DNA of 11,652 nucleotides from JBBTXM01 sp038062255 (lineage in GTDB: Bacteria; Patescibacteriota; Minisyncoccia; UBA11713; 2-01-FULL-45-33), in contig JBBTXM010000014.1 of assembly GCA_038062255.1 (NCBI GenBank), positions 1-11,652 on the forward strand. The letters run 5' to 3'. Below the pieces are notes generated by a model. It made no database searches. It was not told where the DNA came from and saw only the letters and a program-made list of their open reading frames with translations. Position numbers and translations under genes: made by a program. Shown here in pieces: positions 1-6,500 of this stretch (position 1 is its first letter; each line of letters opens with the position of its first letter).

Positions 1-12
1 GGTGTTTAATTT

Positions 13-549
13 ATGCAGATAACAAAAAAGCAGGTTGACGAAGTTTGTAAGCTTGGTCAAGGACCTAATACGTGCAGTTTTTTAATGGTGGGAATGGATG
101 GGTTTGAGTGCGCAAAACAAACTTCTTTTGAAAGCTTAATTCGGTCTCGTCGCAACGCAGGCGCAATGAATGCTAAAGGGGACAATTGCTCTGGCCCTCC
201 AGATTTTAAATCCATTAATGGCAATGCATCCGACGAATCTCCAATACTTGTTTTGCCTAAAGACGAAACTCGTAAACAACAACTTCGCAAAAAGCTTGCT
301 GAATACAGGGGACGGATTGACCCATCTCACGCGCCCGAAACGCAGATGAGCGCTATTTGCAAGACAACGGTGCTCGAACGCCTTTTGCGCGATGGCCAGG
401 TGAAAACTTATGATCTATCGCTTGAAATGGCAGAAATGTACGGTTCCGGTTTCGATGTTAATAAATTTAACAATGCTTGCGGTGTAATTGATGATTATTG
501 CAAAACCGGTGGTCAGAATGTGAGCGGAGGCACAGGACTTCCGACTTAA
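13..549 (+). CDS. Hypothetical protein with cysteine motif
   Basis: This 178-residue protein has no family I can name. It has seven cysteines (residues 12, 21, 33, 59, 116, 156 and 163). The first four are spaced C-X8-C-X11-C-X25-C and accompanied by conserved-looking short motifs (CKLGQG, GFECAK, AKGDNC), which suggests a small metal-binding or disulfide domain at the N-terminus. A charged, probably helical segment lies around residues 83-145. No signal peptide or membrane segment is visible, so it is probably cytoplasmic and zinc binding is an inference. A TAA at positions 7-9 lies in frame just upstream, so the ATG at 13 is the longest possible start; no Shine-Dalgarno site is visible in the 12 bases before it. 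The gene converges on smpB across a shared terminator. I have a vague memory of similar cysteine proteins in Parcubacteria but cannot verify it. Confidence 0.7.
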   Translation: MQITKKQVDEVCKLGQGPNTCSFLMVGMDGFECAKQTSFESLIRSRRNAGAMNAKGDNCSGPPDFKSINGNASDESPILVLPKDETRKQQLRKKLAEYRGRIDPSHAPETQMSAICKTTVLERLLRDGQVKTYDLSLEMAEMYGSGFDVNKFNNACGVIDDYCKTGGQNVSGGTGLPT

Positions 550-553
550 AACT

Positions 554-584
554 AAACCCCGCACTTTGCAAAGTGCGGGGTTTT
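554..584. terminator. Bidirectional intrinsic terminator
   Basis: A perfect 24-base palindrome at 557-580 (arms CCCCGCACTTTG and CAAAGTGCGGGG) is flanked by AAA on the left and TTTT on the right. It can therefore act as a hairpin plus U-tract in both directions. It sits between the convergent stops of the first gene and smpB, 7 nt after one and 5 nt from the other, so it probably ends both transcripts. Confidence 0.9.
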
Positions 585-585
585 A

Positions 586-1032
586 TCAAATCTCTTTCAT
601 TGTTCTCTCGATTTTGCGTTTGGATTCTCTTTCTTTGATTTTTTCGCGTTTATCGTGTTTTTTGAATTTGCGCGCGAGGGCGATTTCGAGTTTTATTCTT
701 CCGTTTTTTGAATAAATTTTTATCGGCAGTATTGTAAGCCCTTTTTGCGATATCTTTCCCAAAAGATAGCTTATTTCTTTTTTATGCAGCAAAAGCCGGC
801 GTTCGCGCGTTGGTTCGTAATCTTTTGGGGTGTTTTTGGGCTGGTACGGAGAAATTGTGGCTCCAACCAAAAAAAACTCCCCATACCTTGGAAAAACATA
901 AGAACCCTCAAGCGTCATTTTGTGGTTTTTTACGGCTTTTACTTCAAATCCAAAAAGCTCGATGCCCGCTTCAAAATTTTCGAGTATCTCAAAATCAAAT
1001 CTCGCTTTTCTATTTTCGGCAAGAGTTGCCAT
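586..1032 (-). CDS. smpB: SsrA-binding protein SmpB
   Basis: SmpB binds tmRNA (SsrA) and delivers it to stalled ribosomes for trans-translation, which tags the unfinished protein and frees the ribosome. The 148-residue product has the family's normal length and landmarks in order: NRKARFDFEI at 7-16, FEAGIELFGFEVKAVK at 20-35 (the usual T in GTEVK is F here), an ISPYQP segment near 61-66, RRLLLHKKEI at 78-87, KGLTILPIKIYSKNGRIKLE near 97-116, then ALARKFKKHDKRE and a basic C-terminal tail that becomes helical on the ribosome. The ATG at 1032 gives the expected MATLAENRKAR start. There is no Shine-Dalgarno site; a TACCAT hexamer lies exactly 6 nt upstream, suggesting a leaderless mRNA. The gene diverges from argS. 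No tmRNA gene was recognised in the window. Confidence 0.96.
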   Translation of the reverse strand: MATLAENRKARFDFEILENFEAGIELFGFEVKAVKNHKMTLEGSYVFPRYGEFFLVGATISPYQPKNTPKDYEPTRERRLLLHKKEISYLLGKISQKGLTILPIKIYSKNGRIKLEIALARKFKKHDKREKIKERESKRKIERTMKEI

Positions 1033-1077
1033 GGTTGAATGGTAGCATTTTAGCTCTTTTTAGGCTAAATTTAAACT
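1033..1077. promoter_or_regulatory. Overlapping divergent smpB/argS promoters
   Basis: This 45-bp gap must hold the promoters of both smpB and argS. On the + strand TAAATT at 1066-1071 ends 6 nt before the argS ATG. On the - strand TACCAT (1044-1039) ends 6 nt before the smpB ATG. Neither has a good -35 match at 17 bp: TAGCAT at 1043-1048 for argS and TAGCCT (1067-1062) for smpB. Each predicted -35 region overlaps the other's -10, so the two polymerases should compete. The placement of both hexamers is what is seen; promoter function is inferred. Confidence 0.45.
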
Positions 1078-2826
1078 ATGTTCAGAAAACTCATTGCCGA
1101 CGAAATCGCAAAAGTTGTTCCCGGGGGAACGGGTTTTTCTGTTGAGGTTCCAGAAACTGCGGAGCACGGCGACTATGCTTCCAATGCTGCGCTGGTTCTT
1201 GCCAAAAAAGAAGGAAAAAACCCACTGGAAATGGCGGAGAAATTAGCCCTTCGACTTCGCTCAGGGCAACTTTCTCGCTTTTGCGATAAAGTTGAAATCG
1301 CTGGCCCGGGATTTTTGAATTTTTTTATTGCGTCCTCGATTCTCACTTCTTCTCTTTGGGGCAAATCTGTAAAGAACAATTCGCACGAATTGTTCCCAAA
1401 CAAATCTTTTTTTAAAAGGTTGTTTTTGAAGAAAAAAATTGTTATTGTTGAATATTTTCAACTCAACATCGCAAAGCGTCCGCACGTGGGGCATATGCGT
1501 TCTGCAATAATTGGTGATGCACTCAAGCGAATGTTCATAGAAGCCGGCTACAAAGCTATTTCTGATACTCATGTGGGCGATTGGGGTACTCAGTTCGGTA
1601 TTTTGCTTTTGGAATATAAAGATTTAGAGCCACACATGCGCCATGAAATTTTTTCACAAGGAGATCCTTTTGAAAAACTAGAGAACATGTACATTTCTGG
1701 TAATGAAAATATAAAACGAGAAGCATCTCGATTAGAATTGGCAAAAAGAGAGTTCGCAAAACTTGAACTGGGAGATATAGAAAATAGGAAGCTATGGAAG
1801 GAAATGGTTGATATATCAATGAAAAATCTTGAGAAGAGTGCAAAACTGCTCAATCTTTTGCCTTTTGATGAACACAGAGGAGAAAGCAGTTACGAAAAAG
1901 ATATGCCGCTTATTGTTCAAGAAGCTTTGCAAAAAGGAGTTGCGCAAAAAAAAGATGATGGTGCGGTGGTCGTTGATTTATCTGACGAAGGTTTGGGCGA
2001 GGCGGTTTTAATAAAATCTGACGGGGCCTCCACATATTTATTGCGAGATCTTGCCACAATTAGGTATCGAAAAGAAAAATACGATTTTTATAAAAATATC
2101 TACGTGGTTGATATGCGACAAGGGTATCACTTTGGACAAGTGTTTGAAGTGGCAAAAAAATTAGGATACGCAAAAGAAGAAGAAATTTATGAAGATGTAC
2201 TCCATATATCGTATGGAATAGTAAAATTGCCCGAGGGAACAATGAGTACAAGGGCCGGTAATGTCATTTCGATTGAGGCAATGGTAAGTGAGGCTCAAAA
2301 CCGCGCGTATAAGGTCATTGAAGAAAAAAATTCCAAACTAAAAAATAAAAATGAAATTGCAAGAATGGTTGGTTTGGGTGCAATCAAATATTTTGATCTT
2401 TCGCACAACAGAAAAACGAATATAGAATTTGATTGGGATAGAGCTCTTTCGTTTGAGGGGAATACGGGGCCTTATTTACAATATACTTATGCTCGATTGC
2501 GAAGCATATTGCGAAAACATGGAAAATCAAAAATAAAAGAAATTTTTCGAGATGATATTGATTCGGAAGAAAGACAAATTCTATTAAGTATTTCCAGGTT
2601 TGATGAGGAGTTAGAAAGGGCTCTCATAAATTATTATCCACACGTTTTAGCGGATTATCTTTATGTTCTTGCTCAAAAAACAAATGAATTTTACCATTCA
2701 CATCCGATTTTACAAGAGAACGACCAAGAAAAAAAACAATTTCGCCTCGCGTTGATTTCAAAAATTTCCGAAACCCTCAAAAAAGGGCTTTACCTTTTGG
2801 GTATTGATGCTCCGGAGGAGATGTGA
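1078..2826 (+). CDS. argS: Arginyl-tRNA synthetase
   Basis: ArgRS is a class I synthetase that charges tRNA-Arg with arginine in the cytoplasm. The 582 residues match the usual length. The N-terminal tRNA-binding domain covers about 1-85 (EHGDYASNAALVLAKK, AGPGFLNFF). The catalytic domain carries the HIGH-type motif HVGH at 136-139 (RPHVGHMRSAIIGD) and VGDWGTQFG at 166-174. The KMSKS-type loop reads TMSTRAGN at 388-395, with Ala where many ArgRSs have Lys. The C-terminal DALR anticodon-binding domain runs from about 460 (TGPYLQYTYARLRSIL) to the typical end LGIDAPEEM. A palindromic repeat contributes ALRLRSGQL around residues 57-65. The ATG at 1078 lacks a Shine-Dalgarno site but follows TAAATT by 6 nt. 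The stop is TGA. The small membrane ORF begins 29 nt after the stop and is probably co-transcribed. Confidence 0.97.
   Translation: MFRKLIADEIAKVVPGGTGFSVEVPETAEHGDYASNAALVLAKKEGKNPLEMAEKLALRLRSGQLSRFCDKVEIAGPGFLNFFIASSILTSSLWGKSVKNNSHELFPNKSFFKRLFLKKKIVIVEYFQLNIAKRPHVGHMRSAIIGDALKRMFIEAGYKAISDTHVGDWGTQFGILLLEYKDLEPHMRHEIFSQGDPFEKLENMYISGNENIKREASRLELAKREFAKLELGDIENRKLWKEMVDISMKNLEKSAKLLNLLPFDEHRGESSYEKDMPLIVQEALQKGVAQKKDDGAVVVDLSDEGLGEAVLIKSDGASTYLLRDLATIRYRKEKYDFYKNIYVVDMRQGYHFGQVFEVAKKLGYAKEEEIYEDVLHISYGIVKLPEGTMSTRAGNVISIEAMVSEAQNRAYKVIEEKNSKLKNKNEIARMVGLGAIKYFDLSHNRKTNIEFDWDRALSFEGNTGPYLQYTYARLRSILRKHGKSKIKEIFRDDIDSEERQILLSISRFDEELERALINYYPHVLADYLYVLAQKTNEFYHSHPILQENDQEKKQFRLALISKISETLKKGLYLLGIDAPEEM
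1246..1267 (+). repeat. In-frame palindromic repeat, TTCG variant
   Basis: The sequence CCCTTCGACTTCGCTCAGGG (1247-1266), flanked by G and C, forms a short hairpin with GCCCT/AGGGC arms. It is read in frame in argS as part of ALRLRSGQL. A sister variant lies in ileS at 3615-3633. From memory this motif family recurs in CPR and some other genomes, where it adds RSGQ or LRQAQG-like peptides to proteins. Here it sits in the N-terminal domain between an EMAEKL helix and the conserved KVEIAGPGF strand, probably in a surface loop. Confidence 0.75.
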
Positions 2827-2855
2827 TACATAAAACTAAGGATTAGGAGTTAAAC

Positions 2856-3014
2856 ATGTATGGAGCGATTGCCGTTTGTGGAATTTGGATTGGATATGGA
2901 GTTGCTGTTTTAGGGGTTTCTTTTGGCACTGGAAGTTCAGAAGCTGCTTTGGGAATAGGAGTTGTCGGGGCTTTTTTTGCGATGGTTGCTACATGGTTGG
3001 CGACCGATAACTAA
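2856..3014 (+). CDS. 52-residue two-helix membrane peptide
   Basis: This short ORF encodes 52 residues starting MYGAIAVCGIW and ending WLATDN. It contains two hydrophobic stretches (about 3-22 and 30-49) joined by a short polar turn, GTGSSEA. The helices are rich in small residues, with GxxxG-like spacing in GIWIGYGVAVLG that favours tight helix packing or oligomerisation. A good Shine-Dalgarno site, AGGAG at 2845-2849, lies 6 nt before the ATG, and a terminator follows the stop by a few bases. That arrangement makes it a real gene despite its size. It begins 29 nt after argS, so it is probably the tail of an argS transcript. No function is recognised; it could be a small structural or regulatory membrane protein. 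Confidence 0.75.
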   Translation: MYGAIAVCGIWIGYGVAVLGVSFGTGSSEAALGIGVVGAFFAMVATWLATDN

Positions 3015-3018
3015 TATT

Positions 3019-3046
3019 AAGAGCCGTTTTAAAAACGGCTCTTTTT
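3019..3046 (+). terminator. Intrinsic terminator after argS unit
   Basis: GAGCCG (3021-3026) pairs with CGGCTC (3036-3041). The A/T-rich loop TTTTAAAAA can extend the stem, and CTTTTTAATTTTTT follows. It ends the argS and small membrane peptide transcript. A near-identical copy follows the next gene. Confidence 0.9.
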
Positions 3047-3064
3047 AATTTTTTGATTGTGCGA

Positions 3065-3091
3065 TTGCGGTGGTTACTATCGGGTTATAAT
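3065..3091 (+). promoter_or_regulatory. Promoter of the 124-aa membrane gene
   Basis: A perfect TATAAT -10 box lies at 3086-3091. The best upstream match is TTGCGG at 3065-3070 with a short 15-bp spacer, so the -35 is weak. The predicted start near 3098 leaves a leader of about 29 nt with a Shine-Dalgarno-like GAGGGG. The terminator just upstream makes an independent promoter necessary. Confidence 0.55.
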
Positions 3092-3126
3092 CGCGTTCTA
3101 ATTCTAGAGATTTTTTGAGGGGATAA

Positions 3127-3501
3127 GTGCTAAAACAATTCGCTCTTATCGCAATGGGGCAGTTCGTTATCTACCAAGTTCTTTTTTGGATTATTGACGG
3201 AGGCGTTGAAAGAAAAATTTTCGGTTTTCAATTCCAGTCGCTTTTGGCGTACACGTTCTGCGCCACATTTTGCGGGCTTTTGCTGACATTGTTTGGTGGA
3301 ACACTGGTCAACTACGCCCTTGTGGCGCAAGCTTTAGGCCATCAGCAAAATCTTTGGTATGGCCAATTTATTGTTTGGGCGAGCGGGCCGATACTTTTTG
3401 CAATTCTTTCGCATTTTCAAAGAAACATAAAATTAGACGCGCGCACTGTTATTTCCTTATCGCTCTTGTTTTTGGCCATGCTTGTGCGGCATGTAAAATA
3501 G
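3127..3501 (+). CDS. Four-helix membrane protein, unknown family
   Basis: The 124-residue product has four hydrophobic segments at about 4-23, 38-62, 78-96 and 107-121, so it is an inner-membrane protein with little outside the bilayer. Loops carry VERK (27-30), GHQQNLW (71-77) and HFQRNIKLDAR (96-106), so the positive charge falls mainly in the first and third loops. The start is GTG at 3127, preceded by GAGGGG at 3117-3122 with 4 nt spacing; the next in-frame start, ATG at residue 10, would cut into the first helix and is less likely. The gene has its own promoter and terminator, so it is a monocistronic insert between the argS and ileS units. I do not recognise a family or catalytic motif. 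Confidence 0.75.
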   Translation: MLKQFALIAMGQFVIYQVLFWIIDGGVERKIFGFQFQSLLAYTFCATFCGLLLTLFGGTLVNYALVAQALGHQQNLWYGQFIVWASGPILFAILSHFQRNIKLDARTVISLSLLFLAMLVRHVK

Positions 3502-3505
3502 TTTG

Positions 3506-3533
3506 GGAGCCTTTTTAAAAACGGCTCTTTTTT
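3506..3533 (+). terminator. Intrinsic terminator before ileS
   Basis: GAGCC (3507-3511) pairs with GGCTC (3522-3526) around TTTTTAAAAAC, followed by TTTTTT and a GTTAG. It is almost the same sequence as the terminator at 3019-3046, with one stem mismatch (T opposite C). It lies only 15 nt before the ileS start, so it also insulates ileS. Confidence 0.85.
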
Positions 3534-3535
3534 GT

Positions 3536-3541
3536 TAGAGT
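3536..3541 (+). promoter_or_regulatory. Putative -10 of leaderless ileS
   Basis: TAGAGT fits the TANNNT form of a -10 box and ends exactly 6 nt before the ileS ATG. The 17-bp-upstream region is only TTTTAA, inside the preceding terminator, so the -35 is poor. No Shine-Dalgarno site is present. A leaderless ileS mRNA is inferred from the same spacing at other genes of the window. Confidence 0.4.
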
Positions 3542-3547
3542 AAAGCC

Positions 3548-6500
3548 ATGTCCGAAAGCGAGAAGGAGATACTTAAATTTTGGAAGGAAAATAAAATTTT
3601 TTCGAAAAGTGTAGCCCTTCGACAAGCTCAGGGTAAAAAAGACTTTGTCTTTTTTGAAGGTCCGCCCACGGCAAACGGAAAACCCGGCGTGCACCACATA
3701 GAAACCCGGGCTTTTAAAGACGCAATTTTGCGCTATAAAACAATGCGCGGGTTTAGCGTTCCAAGGGTAGCGGGTTGGGATACCCACGGGCTTCCGGTGG
3801 AGGTGCAGGTTGAAAAAGAGCTTGGGCTCAAAAGCAAAAAGGATATTGTAAGCTACGGCGTTTCCGAATTCAACAAAAAATGCCGGGAGTCCGTCTGGAA
3901 ATACAAGGAACTTTGGGAAAATCTTACCGAAAGAATGGGTTTTTGGATTGATATGGAAAACGCGTACGTAACGTACGAAAATTCATACATTGAAAAACTT
4001 TGGGGAATTATAAAAAAATTCCACGAAAATAAATTATTATACGAAGATTTAAAAGTGCTTCCGTGGTGCGCGCGCTGTGGTACGGCATTGTCGTCGCAAG
4101 AAGTCGCGCAGGGCTATCAAAAAGTAAAAGAGGATTCTTTTTTCGTAAAATTCAAATCAAAAAACTTCGATAACACATATTTTTTGGCCTGGACCACAAC
4201 TCCATGGACTCTCCCGGGCAATGTGGCGCTGGCGGTGAATCCGGATATTGATTATGTATTTTCAAAAATTGGAGAAGAGATTTTTATAATCGCGGAAGCG
4301 AGGCTAGAAATTTTGGGCGGAAACTATGAAATTATAAAAAAAGCCAAAGGAAAAGATTTGGTTGGGCAAGAATACGAGCCTTTGTACAAAAATAACGCTC
4401 CATACAAAATTATCGGCGGGGATTTTGTTTTGGTTGGAGACGGCTCCGGAATAGTCCATATTGCGCCTGCTTTTGGCGATGACGATTTTCAGGTGGGCAA
4501 AAAAAATGATTTGCCGGTTTTTCATACTACAAATGAAAAAGGAGAAATGGTTTCTCCCGGGTTTTTGTGGGATGGCCAGTTCTTCAAAAAAGCCGACTCT
4601 TTAATAAAAGAAAATCTCAAAAACAGAGGGCTTGTTTTCGCCGAACTTTCGTATGAACACGATTATCCGTTTTGCTGGCGGTGCAAAACCCCGCTTATGT
4701 ATTTTGCCCGCAAGGCGTGGTGGGTGGATGTAAACAAGGTTAGAAAAAATCTTTTAAAAAATAACGAACAGATAAATTGGCACCCGGACTATTTGAAACA
4801 CGGAAGGTTCGGCGAATGGCTCAAAGAAGAAAAAAACTGGGCGTTTTCGCGCGAACGCTTTTGGGGCACGCCTTTGCCCGTGTGGAAGTGCGCGGATTGC
4901 GGAAAATTGGAAGTTCCTGGTTCCGTAGACGAACTTAAAGAAAAATCCGTTCCAAGAAATAATTTTATATTCATGCGCCATGGCGAGGCGGATCACAATG
5001 TGCGGGGGATTTCCGGGCCGTGGGAAGATACAGCGGAATATACATCCGTTCTTACCAATCGAGGTAAAAAAGAAGTCGAGGACACGGCGGATGCGCTGAA
5101 AATAAAAATTAAAAAAATTGATATTATTATTTCTTCAACTCTCGCGCGCGCAAAGGCCACGGCGAAAATTGTGGAGCAAAAATTTGGCGGAGTCGATATT
5201 GTTTCGCGAAAGGATTTGGTTGATATAAACTCCGCGGGGGAAACCAAAAATGATGTCAAAAAACGGATGGAGCTGGCGCTGGGCGATATCGATTCGGAAT
5301 ATGAAAGAAAAAATATTTTAGTTATTAGCCACGGAGATCCGCTTTGGATTTTGGGCGGGGAGGAAGCGTATCCGGAAACTGGAAAAATATACAATATTTT
5401 GTGGCATCCTGAACCAGTAGATGAATCCGGAAATTTGGATTTGCATAAGCCGTATATCGATAGTGTGTTTATGAAGTGCAAATGCGGAGGGTTAATGGCG
5501 AGAACCCCCGAAGTAGTCGATGTTTGGTTTGACTCCGGCTCTATGCCGTTTGCTTCAAACCCTCCTGGGTATCCGGCAGACTATATAGTAGAAGCAATCG
5601 ACCAAACTAGAGGATGGTTTTATAGCTTGCTTGCGGTATCGACTTTGCTGGGAAAATCCGCGCCGTACAAAAACGTTATTTCCACAGGCCATTTACTGGA
5701 CGCAAAAGGAAAAAAAATGTCCAAATCTTCCGGCAATGTTGTGGACCCCATGGAACTTATGGAAAAATACGGGGCCGACGCGGTTCGTTGGTATTTTTTC
5801 ACCATAAACCAGCCTTGGGATTCAAAATTATTTAAGGAGGAGGACATAAAAGACGCGCAAAGGAGATTTTTTGTGATTTTGGAAAATGTCGCGAGTTTCC
5901 TAAAAATGTACAGCGGCAATGATTTAAACTTCAAAATTCAAAATTCAAAATTAATAATAAACCAATGGGTTATCGCTGCGCTAAACCAACTTACTAATAA
6001 CGTTACCCACAAACTCGACGGCTTTGATATTGTGGGCGCGGCGCGGGATATCGAATATTTCGTAACGGAAGACATATCGCGCTGGTATGTCCGCAGAATC
6101 CGCGATGTGATGAAAAAAGAATCTCCGGAAAAAATAGAAACGCAAAATGTTTTGAAATTTGTTTTGCTTGAAACTTGCAAGTTGTTAGCGCCCCTCGCTC
6201 CGTTTATTTCGGAAAAAATATACAAAGAACTTGGTGGAGAAAAAGAAAGTATCCATCTGGAGGATTTTCCGGAAGCGGGCAAGGTAAATGAAAAGTTGTT
6301 GGATGATATGGTTAAGGTGAGAAAGAACGTTTCGTTTGTTTTGGAGGCGAGAGCCAAAGCCGGCATTAAAGTGCGGCAGCCGCTGCAAGACGCAACGGTT
6401 ATCGGAGAAATGTTAGAAAACCAGGAATTGGTTGATTTGATAAAAGAAGAGACGAATGTTAAAAAAGTAGATTTCGGAAACAAATTTGAGTTGAACACTG

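Noticed and set aside
4955..5413. Intein or frameshifted separate gene inside ileS
   Set aside because: No intein splice-site residues are seen, the frame is continuous, and the inserted residues carry histidine-phosphatase motifs.
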